Source: SVTX01 sp045602385
GTDB taxonomy: Bacteria; Bacillota; Clostridia; Oscillospirales; CAG-272
Assembly (NCBI GenBank): GCA_045602385.1
Contig: JAZSBL010000045.1
Coordinates: 20,848 to 84,847 of the forward strand
Direction: 5' to 3'
Length of the DNA stretch: 64,000 nt
Each line of letters starts with the position of its first letter. The stretch's first letter is position 1. The notes under the pieces are model-generated. The model made no database searches, had not been told where the DNA came from, and worked only from the letters and a program-made list of their open reading frames with translations. A program made the position numbers and the translations under genes. Shown in pieces: positions 8,545 to 17,285 of the stretch.

Positions 8545-11133
8545 TTATTCGATTATTATCACCGTTATCGAAATATCGTCGCGGGGTTTATTGTCGGGGG
8601 TGTTTTTTCTGGCAAGCATAAGCAGCTTGTCGCGCAGCAGCTCGCACTCGGATTCAGGGCGCGATGAGGCGCTCTCTCTTTTACTCATATACTCGCACAA
8701 AAATTCAACAAGCCAAGGGCAATCCTCGCAGTCCGGGCAGCATCCGTCCGACATCATGATGATTATATCGCCCCGCTTGGTATCGAATTTACTTATTTTT
8801 GTATCGGCATCCTTGAGTATTCCGATAGGCATGGTTCGCGAATAGACCTTGAATACGGTCGAACCGCGTGCGATATAGGTTGGCGCGGCACCGCTTTTCA
8901 GAAATGATGCTGTTCCGCTTATCAGATCAAGCTCGCAAAGGTCAACCGTTGCAGAGCATTCGCCTCCGCGGCCCATATTTTCGTTTCGCAAGACATTGTT
9001 CAGCATTTTTACGGTAATATCTGCACGGTTGCCCGCCAAGAGCATTTTTTCAATAAACATGGAGCAGACGCCGGAAACAAATGCCGCCTCCTCTCCACTT
9101 CCCATTCCGTCGCTTATCAGGGAGTAGAAATAGGAGGAGCTTGTCACAAAGCTGTTAGAGGTGTCTCCGCATACCTCGTCCGAGGTGTCGCTTTTTTTGA
9201 AGGGATCAACGTAAAGATCGTCTGCAAGGAGCACGGGCTCGCAGCACTCGTTCTCTGCGGGGATATTGCCTTTAGCGCATCTTGCGCGGAAAAGAGGCTT
9301 TGAGGACAGGCGCATGACTCCGCCGTCACGCCCCGCCTCAAATGAGGGCTCACCTAAGGATGCGCCGACTATCTCGCTTATCCGCTGGCGCAGGGAATCG
9401 GCACGCTTGGCGCTTATCTTTTCAGCAGAGGGGATCCCCTTTATTATTATATTTTTGCATCGCTTTCCCCATACAACGACACCCGCGGTCCTGAATCCTT
9501 CGTCAAACAGAACCTCGCATATCTTTTCTGCGGATTTAGGGTCTGCTTCATATTCTTCGCTGTCGTTCTCAAGCGCATCGCGCAGTATTTCGTTTATATC
9601 ATCGTAGCTTGATGCGAAAAATGAAAGATTTCCGTCCTTGATAATGTTTTCGGTGGCAGTTTCAAGAGATCTGTTTGCACCCTCGATAAGACGATCGTAC
9701 ATTGTACAGCGCGAGAGGAATTTTTTATCCAGATCATCCTTTGCCACCGTCCCCTTTTTGTGAAGCGCGACCGTCATTCTGGTGACGGTGTCAAGAGTGG
9801 AGGGGTATTCGGAGCCGTAGCAAAGCTCACGTCCGCGGCAGTCGCGGCATACAGAATCAAACGTTGCCTCGCAAATTCTTTGAAGCCCGAGTGCATCGGG
9901 TCTGCGGCGCTTGTCGGAAAGCTTGTAAAAGGTTTCGGAAAGTGTTGAGAAAACCTCGGAAAGGGCAGAGATACGCTCCCTGACTGCAAGGTTCTTGTTC
10001 TTTTCGGTGACCGCCTCGGCGAAATATACTCCACCCGCCATCATGGCGCGGTTGAAGGGAGCGCACATCATTTCGCGGTACTTGTCGACTATCATATACA
10101 CGGGGATAGCCAGAAGCATTGGTGGAAGAACTCCGACAAGACCGTCTGTTCCTCCTATGTAGTAGCACCAGACAACCACTGCGGCGCATACAAGCGCGAG
10201 TCCGGCACCTCTCCTTACGGCGGAAACAAGAAAGAAAAGAATTGCAGATAAAGTCAGAAGCGGCATATATATAGGGTCAAGAACAAGCCCGAACAGTATT
10301 GCTGCAACGCCGCCCTGTAAAAGTCCGTATGCAGAGGTGGCGCAGAGCGTAAGGAGCATTGCAACGAAGGGTGACATCGGCATGCCGATAACCGTCATGC
10401 CGCGGGCAACGAATACCGCCAACATACCGATAGAGGCAAGCGAGAGGGCGCGGTGATATTTGAACAAGCCTCCCACATCTCCAAAGAAACCGGCAAGCAA
10501 CAGACAGAGAAAAGGACATGCGGCGGTCAAAAACAGCGTGCCCCATAGTGCGTAAAAGGAAAAATCCTGTCCTATAAGCAAAAACAGACCGCCAAGCAGA
10601 CCGCAGGCTGCCGCGGCAAGCGCGCGCATCGATAGCTTTTCGTCAAACAATCGAGGTGTCGCATTTGCCGTTGAATCGCCCGTATCCTCCACCGGTATGG
10701 CCCTTTCGGGCAGATCGGGAGCATATTTAATGATCGCCGTTTCGTTTGAAACGGATATGCTTGAAGAATCTGCAAGCGCCATGGGTATGTATGTCAGCAG
10801 GATTCGCAAAAGAGGAGTTGCAACAGCGGCAAAAATAAAGGATTGGGGAAGCCCTCCTGTAAGCGCAAGAATCACTAATCCTACCGATATTGGGAGCATT
10901 TTTCGCCTTGATGAGCATAAAAGTACGATGCAAAGGGGATATGTAGAGAAAAGCAGCTTTGCGCCGCCGAGCAAAAATGATATTGTGGCGCAAAGCGCGA
11001 AGTCCACGCAAAATCGCAATCTGGCACGGACCTCAACCTCGTCTTTATCGCGCAGCTTGTCCGCGATGGATTTAAACAACGGTCTTTTTTTGTCAACTTT
11101 ATTTTTATCTGTGTTTTTGTCGGTATTCTGCAT
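8545..11133 (-). CDS. spoIIE: Stage II sporulation protein E (membrane PP2C phosphatase)
   Basis: 862 residues; Bacillus SpoIIE has 827. The first 100 residues hold a charged leader and the first membrane spans. In all, about ten hydrophobic segments run to residue 370, then a linker with a CRDC/CYGS cysteine cluster, and a C-terminal PP2C-type phosphatase domain with SDGMGSGEEA near 660 and MSDGC near 800 as metal-binding Asp motifs. In Bacillus it dephosphorylates SpoIIAA-P to activate sigma-F in the forespore and interacts with FtsZ at the polar septum. Its presence says the lineage has or had endospore formation. The gene ends only 16 bases before the glnN -35 box with no clear terminator, so some read-through into glnN is possible. 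Confidence 0.95.
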   Translation of the reverse strand: MQNTDKNTDKNKVDKKRPLFKSIADKLRDKDEVEVRARLRFCVDFALCATISFLLGGAKLLFSTYPLCIVLLCSSRRKMLPISVGLVILALTGGLPQSFIFAAVATPLLRILLTYIPMALADSSSISVSNETAIIKYAPDLPERAIPVEDTGDSTANATPRLFDEKLSMRALAAAACGLLGGLFLLIGQDFSFYALWGTLFLTAACPFLCLLLAGFFGDVGGLFKYHRALSLASIGMLAVFVARGMTVIGMPMSPFVAMLLTLCATSAYGLLQGGVAAILFGLVLDPIYMPLLTLSAILFFLVSAVRRGAGLALVCAAVVVWCYYIGGTDGLVGVLPPMLLAIPVYMIVDKYREMMCAPFNRAMMAGGVYFAEAVTEKNKNLAVRERISALSEVFSTLSETFYKLSDKRRRPDALGLQRICEATFDSVCRDCRGRELCYGSEYPSTLDTVTRMTVALHKKGTVAKDDLDKKFLSRCTMYDRLIEGANRSLETATENIIKDGNLSFFASSYDDINEILRDALENDSEEYEADPKSAEKICEVLFDEGFRTAGVVVWGKRCKNIIIKGIPSAEKISAKRADSLRQRISEIVGASLGEPSFEAGRDGGVMRLSSKPLFRARCAKGNIPAENECCEPVLLADDLYVDPFKKSDTSDEVCGDTSNSFVTSSSYFYSLISDGMGSGEEAAFVSGVCSMFIEKMLLAGNRADITVKMLNNVLRNENMGRGGECSATVDLCELDLISGTASFLKSGAAPTYIARGSTVFKVYSRTMPIGILKDADTKISKFDTKRGDIIIMMSDGCCPDCEDCPWLVEFLCEYMSKRESASSRPESECELLRDKLLMLARKNTPDNKPRDDISITVIIIE

Positions 11134-11183
11134 TTTGATATGTCCTTCTTCTTTGTAAAATGGTAAAAAATCGCTTTAAGTAC

Positions 11184-11218
11184 ATTATAATACGCTCTCA
11201 ACGCGGAATTTGTCACAA
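11184..11218 (-). promoter_or_regulatory. Possible spoIIE promoter with long spacing
   Basis: A minus-strand TATAAT (11184-11189) lies about 50 bases upstream of the spoIIE ATG. No -35 box sits at 17 bases; the best candidate, TTGTGA (11213-11218), is 23 bases away and overlaps TGACAAA, one mismatch from the Spo0A box TGNCGAA. Bacillus spoIIE also has an over-long spacer and Spo0A control, but this match is weak. Confidence 0.3.
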
Positions 11219-11260
11219 TAAAGAGACGTCAAAAAATTTTGAGAAAAATCTTTGCGGACC

Positions 11261-11289
11261 TTGACAACAGCGTGTGCTTTTGCTATAAT
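11261..11289 (+). promoter_or_regulatory. Consensus promoter of the GntR-ABC operon
   Basis: TTGACA (11261-11266), 17-base spacer, TATAAT (11284-11289): a full consensus match. Such a strong promoter in front of an autoregulator gene suggests it is normally held down by repression. Confidence 0.9.
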
Positions 11290-11300
11290 CAAGTCAGAGG

Positions 11301-11318
11301 ATAATACAGATAATACAG
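11301..11318 (+). promoter_or_regulatory. 9-bp direct repeat just downstream of the promoter, candidate GntR operator
   Basis: ATAATACAG occurs twice back to back (11301-11309, 11310-11318), beginning about 12 bases after the -10 box, so it covers the early transcribed region. A bound GntR protein there would block transcription. Known YtrA-type operators are inverted repeats, so the assignment is tentative. Confidence 0.4.
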
Positions 11319-11342
11319 ATTTCGAAAGGAGGGGGTGAGCCG

Positions 11343-11690
11343 ATGCGCACAAGATTTACAGGGAAACAGGACATCTACCTTGAAATAGCCGAGCGATATA
11401 AGGAATATATTAAGCTTGGTGTTATTAAAAGGGGAGAGAAGCTACCAAGCGTTCGTACTCTTGCGGGGGAGCTTGGAGTAAATCCGAATACGGTGGCAAA
11501 GGCATATTCTGTTCTTGAGGAGGATGGCTTGGTCAAATCCCTGCCTAAGAAGGGTGCGTTTGTAACCTATGGAGGGGATTCAAAATCAGAGTCCGATCAA
11601 AAAAACATTATTATCGCCCTGAAGGACATGGGTGTACCAAAGGAAAGCATTTTAAAATGGATAGAGGAGGTGTATACAGACAATGATTGA
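11343..11690 (+). CDS. GntR-family transcriptional regulator, YtrA-type
   Basis: 115 residues: a winged-helix DNA-binding domain with the motif LPSVRTLAGELGVNPNTV at about 38-55, followed by only a short helical tail instead of a large ligand-binding domain. That is the YtrA subfamily, which typically represses its own ABC-exporter operon. AAAGGAGGGGG precedes the ATG. The stop overlaps the ABC ATPase start by 8 bases, so regulator and transporter are co-translated. The inducer is unknown; relatives respond to cell-wall-active antibiotics. Confidence 0.9.
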   Translation: MRTRFTGKQDIYLEIAERYKEYIKLGVIKRGEKLPSVRTLAGELGVNPNTVAKAYSVLEEDGLVKSLPKKGAFVTYGGDSKSESDQKNIIIALKDMGVPKESILKWIEEVYTDND

Positions 11691-12573
11691 GATCAAGGGA
11701 CTTTCGTATAAAATCGGCGATAAGCAGATACTGAAGGATGTCGATTTGAAGCTTTGTGAGGGCAGTGTCATGGGACTTGTCGGCGTCAACGGCGCCGGAA
11801 AGACCACGCTTTTAAGGCTCATTTCCGGGGTATACATTGCAGAGAAAGGTGATATACTGATCGATGGTTTAAGTGTTGAGGATGAGCGCGCGAGAAAAGC
11901 TCTGTTCTTTCTCCCTGATGATCCGTATTACACGGCGCATACGACCGGCAATAGTCTTTTCGAGCTGTACAGGACTTTTTACCCGAATATAAGACGCGAT
12001 GTGTTCCTGTCACATATGCAAGCCTTCAATCTGGACGAGAAAAAGCCGATACACAACTTCTCCAAGGGGATGAAAAGACAGCTTTTTGTGGCGCTTGCAC
12101 TTGCGGTAGGACCTAAATATCTTTTACTTGACGAGGCATTTGACGGACTTGATCCTTTAGCTCGTCTTTCCTTTAAAAATGCTATCAACCAAGCCGTTGA
12201 GGAGGAGGGAATGAGTGTTATTATTTCAAGCCATTCCCTGCGTGAGCTTGAGGATTTCTGCGATTCCTATGCTCTTATAGACAGGATGACAGTAACCTCA
12301 TCGGGTGATATTGCCGAGAAGATGAATAGCTTTTGTAAATTTCAGCTTGCGTTTACCGAGGAGTTCGAGGAAGATATATTTGATGGGTTTCCTTATGTTT
12401 CTCTTGAAAAGAGCGGCAGATTTGTCCGCATAGTTTTAAGAGGAGATGCCAAGGAAATGCTCTCCGCGCTTGAAAATTTAAATCCCGTGATAGTTGAAGA
12501 GATGCCCATGGATTTTGAGGAGTTGTTCATTCACGAGGTAGAGAAGGGGGGGCAGAAAAATGACCGCCTTTAA
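11683..12573 (+). CDS. ABC transporter ATP-binding protein (YtrB-like)
   Basis: 296 residues. Walker A GVNGAGKTT at about 35-43, signature SKGMKRQLFVALAL near 127, Walker B YLLLDEAFDGLDP near 147, and H-loop SSHSLRE near 181. The C-terminal 90 residues are an accessory domain. It energises the membrane partner encoded next, with which it overlaps by 14 bases. It probably exports or removes a hydrophobic or peptide compound, judged from the YtrA/YtrB-type arrangement; the substrate is inferred, not seen. Confidence 0.9.
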   Translation: MIEIKGLSYKIGDKQILKDVDLKLCEGSVMGLVGVNGAGKTTLLRLISGVYIAEKGDILIDGLSVEDERARKALFFLPDDPYYTAHTTGNSLFELYRTFYPNIRRDVFLSHMQAFNLDEKKPIHNFSKGMKRQLFVALALAVGPKYLLLDEAFDGLDPLARLSFKNAINQAVEEEGMSVIISSHSLRELEDFCDSYALIDRMTVTSSGDIAEKMNSFCKFQLAFTEEFEEDIFDGFPYVSLEKSGRFVRIVLRGDAKEMLSALENLNPVIVEEMPMDFEELFIHEVEKGGQKNDRL

Positions 12574-13627
12574 GAGATATTTTGTTTACAGACTAAAGCA
12601 AGGTAGCTTAAGAACCCTGGTTTTTACCGTGCTGTCGGTGATGATATGCATGAGCATAACAAACAGCTATATTGCGCCGGAGCTTGACATACACAAGTCA
12701 ACGGGTATAGAGATGCTGGCAACTGCACTTGGTGTGTTTTGTTGTCTGATACCTATGCTTGAGCTGTCGGGATTTAAAAACAGAAGGAATCTTGATACCC
12801 TATATTTCTTCCCGATCAAAAGAGAGAGGATGGCGCTTGTCCATTACCTTTCGGGGGCGTGTCAGGTGTTTATCATTTATACCTTCACCTTCACTGCGGT
12901 TTTGCTTACGTTGGCAATAAAGACCAGCTGCTTCAGTCTTGTATACATGCCGCTTTATTACGTTTGCTCGTTAGCGGCGGGAATGGTGCTTTATTCTATC
13001 GTCTGTCTTATTTTCAGTGAGGCGAACAGTGTAACGGATGGCGTAGTGTTTGTTGCGCTGTGGTTCTTTGCGATTTATGTGGTAATGTTCTGCTTCAGAT
13101 CTTACGTCCTTCGTCCGTTCCTGGTTGGTACGGATGTGTGGATAGAGACATCATCCCTGTCGGCGTGGTGGCCGTTATACGCACCGCTGAACAATCTAAC
13201 GGTCATCTTCCAGAATCTGATAGAGACCAACCAGCAGGACCTGCCATACGATTATACCGCCGTCTACGCCGAGGAATATATGTCACGTGCATATATGTTT
13301 GCGGTATGGGGGCTGACGGGAATCCTTGCCACCGTTGGATTTTTCACAAGATTCAAGCACAAGGACGCGCATATGGCGGGCGATGTGTCTAATTCAATAT
13401 TCGGATATAAGCTTTTGATACCTGTTTACGGCTACGCGCTTTTGCTTATGTACAGTGACCTTGATATAATGACAATATTGATATTTGCCATGATGTTGAT
13501 AGGTTACTTCATCTATCGCAGAGGATTCAAGATAAAGAAGAAAGACATTATCTTCATCTTATGCGGGATTATACCCGTGATACTGTCTGCCGTCCTAAAC
13601 AATCTTGAAAACACAACTATATTTTAA
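12560..13627 (+). CDS. ABC transporter membrane subunit
   Basis: 355 residues with about eight hydrophobic segments and no ATPase motifs. The start ATG 12560 lies in the end of the ATPase gene, with GAAGGGGGGGCAG just before it. It resembles ABC-2-type permeases, in which two copies form the channel driven by the ATPase. The segment at about 205-265 is a large outward-facing loop. The operon ends here at a strong terminator. Confidence 0.8.
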   Translation: MTAFKRYFVYRLKQGSLRTLVFTVLSVMICMSITNSYIAPELDIHKSTGIEMLATALGVFCCLIPMLELSGFKNRRNLDTLYFFPIKRERMALVHYLSGACQVFIIYTFTFTAVLLTLAIKTSCFSLVYMPLYYVCSLAAGMVLYSIVCLIFSEANSVTDGVVFVALWFFAIYVVMFCFRSYVLRPFLVGTDVWIETSSLSAWWPLYAPLNNLTVIFQNLIETNQQDLPYDYTAVYAEEYMSRAYMFAVWGLTGILATVGFFTRFKHKDAHMAGDVSNSIFGYKLLIPVYGYALLLMYSDLDIMTILIFAMMLIGYFIYRRGFKIKKKDIIFILCGIIPVILSAVLNNLENTTIF

Positions 13628-13636
13628 ACAAAAAGA

Positions 13637-13674
13637 AATCGGCTCGGACCTGTGTCCGAGCCGATTGTGTTTTA
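13637..13674 (+). terminator. Terminator of the GntR-ABC operon
   Basis: A perfect 13-bp stem (13637-13649 with 13654-13666), loop CTGT, then GTGTTTTA. Its 3' end overlaps the stop of the small convergent ORF. Confidence 0.9.
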
Positions 13675-13833
13675 CTTGCTGTTTTTTGAGTTCTTTGCAC
13701 TACTCATCTGCGTGTGGGCCCTGTTGGGTACTGCGGGGGAAGGAGTTTGCTCTCCTGTCGCCTTGGTCTGCGCATTATTCTGTGCGCCTGTCTTTTTGCA
13801 ATTCTGTGCCTGATTTTTCTTTGATTCCTTCAT
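13672..13833 (-). CDS. Small Lys/Asn/Gln-rich ORF, possible small spore-type protein
   Basis: 53 residues, hydrophilic, with no membrane segment and one Cys. Lys, Asn, Gln, Ser, Thr and Ala make up most of it, as in MKESKKNQAQNCKK. A good ribosome site (AAAGGAT) precedes ATG 13833, and it fills the gap between a terminator and the next gene. The composition recalls small acid-soluble or other minor spore proteins, which would fit an organism with spoIIE, but there is no recognised SASP motif. It could also be non-coding. Confidence 0.4.
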   Translation of the reverse strand: MKESKKNQAQNCKKTGAQNNAQTKATGEQTPSPAVPNRAHTQMSSAKNSKNSK

Positions 13834-13894
13834 TATCTTTTATCCTTTCGCGGCAGGTTGCCGTTAGTTGGATTTTTGACAGAAAGGAGCGGAT

Positions 13895-15319
13895 TTATTC
13901 AGCGGACCTGAACTCTTCAAGCGCGGCCTGACCCGCGGGGGTGACCGGCCGTATCCACTTGCCCGATATCCAATAGAATATCAGAACGATAGATTTCGGC
14001 AGATCCTCACAAATATACATAATGGCGTAAACCGCAAGGAAGGGAAGGTGCAGCACATTCGCCGCGATAAAGGTCACGGGAACAGAGAAACACCAAAGCG
14101 CGAATATCTCGATAAGCATTCCGAACTTGGTATCTCCTCCCGGGCGGAAGATTCCAACTATCGTAATGTATGGAATGTTACGGATTATTATCCAGACTCC
14201 GTATATGACCAGGATCCACTCTGCGGTTTCTATGGTGTACTGTGAAATGTTGGAACCAAGGTTGAATATCGAAACAAGAGGCTGGCGGAGCAGAATTATC
14301 GCGCCGCCGACGATTATCGAAATGACGGGGAAGATTGCCATAAAGCGCTTGGAGTCGCGTATTCCCTCGCGTATCTCACCTGCGCCTATCGACTTGCCGA
14401 CAAGCACGCAGCAGGCGTTGCAAACTCCGAGAAAGAAGCAGAATGAGAAGTTTTCAAAGGTGCGCACGATGGTGATAGCGCCGTATTCCTCGAATCCCAT
14501 ATTTGCAAATATGATATTGTAGGTCACGGTTGCGGCTCCCCACATCGTCTCGTTTATAATGACGGGTGTAGTCTTGCGGAAGAACTCTGAAAGCTCGCGT
14601 CTGCTAAACGAGAATATATCCCCTATCTTGGCGTAGAGAATGTTTTTCATTGCGATTGACAGGGTGATTATAAGCACGGGGCCTATCCAGGCAGAGATCA
14701 CGGTCGCGATAGCCGCACCCTTGACCCCAAGTCCTGCGGTGAAGATAAGAATGTAATTGAGTATCGCGTTAAAACCTGCGCTGATGCCCGAAACTATCAT
14801 CGGGAGCTTCGGATGCTCCGCAGAGCGGAGAACCGAGCCCAAGACGTTGGTAAGAGCGATCGCGGGGTAGGAAAGGGCTGCATATCTGAGATAGAGCGAT
14901 CCCTCTGCAACGACACGCGGGTCTTGGTTGAAGATATAGATTATCTTTTCGGGGATAAGCGTGCCGAGAAGGGTGAACGCAAGCGCGATTATAAGTCCCG
15001 AGCTTACTGCAATTCCCGTTGTGCGGTGTATACCTCCGCGGTTTCCGTTGCCCCAATATTGAGATACGAATACCGATGCGCCCGAGCAGATGCCGAACAG
15101 CACCATATTATAAAGCCAGGTTATCTGACCTGCCATACCGGTCGCGGAGAGCTGAATATCTCCAAGCTGGCTTACCATAAGCGTGTCGATAAGCGAGAAG
15201 GAGGATGTCAGCATATTCTGCAGCATTATCGGTATCGCAAGCGATAGGGTCACTTGCCAGAAGGCTCGGTTTTTAAGATCAAGCGGTAGCCTTTTGCGGT
15301 TAATGTTTGTCTTTTGCAT
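13895..15319 (-). CDS. MATE-family efflux transporter
   Basis: 474 residues with twelve hydrophobic segments in two similar halves. The N terminus (MLQNMLTSSFSLIDTLMVS, followed by QLG) is typical of MATE proteins, which export cationic drugs or metabolites using sodium or proton gradients. The start ATG has AAGGA seven bases upstream. It follows the two-gene ABC exporter but is separated from it by a hairpin. It is a distinct paralogue of the MATE gene at 43.1-44.5 kb. The substrate is unknown. Confidence 0.9.
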   Translation of the reverse strand: MQKTNINRKRLPLDLKNRAFWQVTLSLAIPIMLQNMLTSSFSLIDTLMVSQLGDIQLSATGMAGQITWLYNMVLFGICSGASVFVSQYWGNGNRGGIHRTTGIAVSSGLIIALAFTLLGTLIPEKIIYIFNQDPRVVAEGSLYLRYAALSYPAIALTNVLGSVLRSAEHPKLPMIVSGISAGFNAILNYILIFTAGLGVKGAAIATVISAWIGPVLIITLSIAMKNILYAKIGDIFSFSRRELSEFFRKTTPVIINETMWGAATVTYNIIFANMGFEEYGAITIVRTFENFSFCFFLGVCNACCVLVGKSIGAGEIREGIRDSKRFMAIFPVISIIVGGAIILLRQPLVSIFNLGSNISQYTIETAEWILVIYGVWIIIRNIPYITIVGIFRPGGDTKFGMLIEIFALWCFSVPVTFIAANVLHLPFLAVYAIMYICEDLPKSIVLIFYWISGKWIRPVTPAGQAALEEFRSAE

Positions 15320-15332
15320 TATTTTTCCTTAA

Positions 15333-15365
15333 AAAGCAGTCCTCGCAAAGCGCGAAGACTGCTTT
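15333..15365 (-). terminator. Terminator after the heterodimeric ABC exporter
   Basis: AAAGCAGTC pairs with GACTGCTTT across an imperfect inner stem, followed on the minus strand by TTAAGG. The U-tract is short, so partial read-through into the MATE gene is plausible. Confidence 0.6.
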
Positions 15366-15377
15366 GGTGTTTATGGT

Positions 15378-17285
15378 TTAAATTTCTTCTTGTGCGGGAA
15401 GCTTGCCCTTCTGCTTTGCTATCTGCAAGGTGTAAAGCTTGTAGTAGCTGCCCTTGTGGCGAAGCAGCTCTTGGTGGTTGCCCTGCTCGACGATCTCGCC
15501 GTGTGAAAGCACGATAATGTTGTCGGCATGCTGAATGGTGGAAAGTCGGTGTGCTACCATGAGCATGGTTCCTATGTTCATCATCTTTTCAAGCGAATCC
15601 TGAATAAGCACTTCGGTTTCCGTGTCTATATTTGCGGTTGCCTCGTCGAGGATCATGACCGCGGGCTTATGGATTATCGTTCTTGCAAAGCTTATCAGCT
15701 GTCGCTGGCCCGCGGAGAAATTATTACCTCTCTCGCGCACGACCTCGTCAAGTCCGGATTCAAGCCTTGATATAAATTTGTCTGCATTTACGTACCTGCA
15801 TGCCTCCATTACCTCATCGTCACTGACGTCATCAAGACCCAAGGTTATATTGGAGCGGATAGTTCCGGAGAACAGAAATACGTCCTGTAGCATCTGACCG
15901 AAATGGCGGCGGAGCGAAGAGATCTTTATCTTCTTGATATTTATGCCATCGATAAGTATTTCGCCCTTTTGTATGTCGTAGTTTCGGCAGATAAGTGAGA
16001 GAATGGTCGTCTTTCCGGAGCCCGTAGAGCCCACGAACGCGACTGTGTCGCCCGCATTTACCTTAAAGGAAACGTCCTTTAATACCCACTCGCCTTCAAT
16101 GTAGGAGAACCACACGTTTTTGAATTCGATCTCGCCCTTGACCTCGTCAAGCTCGATCGCGTCTGGCTCGTCCACCACCTCGGGTACAATGTCAAATATC
16201 TTGTATATTTTTTCGCTGGAAGCAAAGGTGGCCTGTAGGCGATTGAATTGCTCTGCAAGGTTTTGTATGGGGTTAAAGAACTTCGAAATGTAGAGATAGA
16301 AGGAAACCACGGTTCCAACATCGATCATCTGACCGAGGAATACGGTTCCCTTGATATATCCGCGCGCTCCGAGATAGAAAAGACAAAGCACGGAGGAGAT
16401 ATATAGCATGTAGACCATAGGTCGGAAGATTCCGAATACAAATATCTGTCCGAACTTCGCACGGCTGAGCTTTTGGTTTTTCGTTTCGAATTCGTCTCTC
16501 TTTCGCTCCTCACGGTTGAATATCTGAATGATCTTCATGCCCGAAAGGTTTTCAGACAGGAAGATATTGATATCGGTGGTTCCGTCCTTCACCTTGCGGT
16601 GCGAGCGACGCGCGAATTTGCGGAAGATGATAGTGAATATCAGAATGAAGGGAACAAAGCAGAGTATCATCAAGGTCAGCATGTAGTTGAGCATAAGCAT
16701 CGCTGCCAGTACTCCAAGCACGATAAATGCATTCTTGACGAGGTTTACCATTATGTTGGTAAAGGTTATTGAAATAGCGTTTGTATCGTTTGTAACGCGT
16801 GTAACAAGGGTTCCTACGGGGATCTTGTTAAGCTGGTCGTGAGAAAGACTTTCGATATGCGCGAAAAGGTCCTCACGAATATTGGACACTATTCTTTGTC
16901 CTGTTCTCTGGAGGATCAATGCCTGAGCATAGGAGCTGACAAGCGAAACCAGAAGAATGGACACATAGATTATTATAGTCTTGAAAAGGTAGGAAAGCTC
17001 AAAACCGCTCTCACCGCCAACTGTGTTTGTAAGATCACCTAGGATAATGGGGGAGATTATTTCGTGCGCGATAGAGAATATCATCAGGACAAGCACAAAA
17101 ACAAATCGGCCCGCATAAGGCTTTGCATATTTAAGAAGTCTTCTGATTATCTCGGAGTCCTTCATGTTTCGGTCAAAGCCGATGGCTTCCTTTTTGTCCT
17201 TCATAAAGATGTAGGCCAGAATGAATATAGTGGCAAAAAGGGATATAATAGAGCCTACTATCAAAAGGGGATAAAACTCATGCAT
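15378..17285 (-). CDS. Heterodimeric ABC exporter, subunit with canonical Walker B
   Basis: 635 residues: six transmembrane helices (residues 1-340), then a nucleotide-binding domain with Walker A GSTGSGKTT, signature FSAGQRQLISFART and Walker B VMILDEATANID, which keeps the catalytic Glu. An extra hydrophobic helix lies at the N terminus before the usual exporter core. The start ATG overlaps the upstream gene by 8 bases and has GGAGGACAGG before it. Together with the next-listed gene it forms a BmrCD/TM287-288-like exporter, with one active and one degenerate ATP site. Such pumps export drugs, lipids or peptides. Confidence 0.9.
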   Translation of the reverse strand: MHEFYPLLIVGSIISLFATIFILAYIFMKDKKEAIGFDRNMKDSEIIRRLLKYAKPYAGRFVFVLVLMIFSIAHEIISPIILGDLTNTVGGESGFELSYLFKTIIIYVSILLVSLVSSYAQALILQRTGQRIVSNIREDLFAHIESLSHDQLNKIPVGTLVTRVTNDTNAISITFTNIMVNLVKNAFIVLGVLAAMLMLNYMLTLMILCFVPFILIFTIIFRKFARRSHRKVKDGTTDINIFLSENLSGMKIIQIFNREERKRDEFETKNQKLSRAKFGQIFVFGIFRPMVYMLYISSVLCLFYLGARGYIKGTVFLGQMIDVGTVVSFYLYISKFFNPIQNLAEQFNRLQATFASSEKIYKIFDIVPEVVDEPDAIELDEVKGEIEFKNVWFSYIEGEWVLKDVSFKVNAGDTVAFVGSTGSGKTTILSLICRNYDIQKGEILIDGINIKKIKISSLRRHFGQMLQDVFLFSGTIRSNITLGLDDVSDDEVMEACRYVNADKFISRLESGLDEVVRERGNNFSAGQRQLISFARTIIHKPAVMILDEATANIDTETEVLIQDSLEKMMNIGTMLMVAHRLSTIQHADNIIVLSHGEIVEQGNHQELLRHKGSYYKLYTLQIAKQKGKLPAQEEI

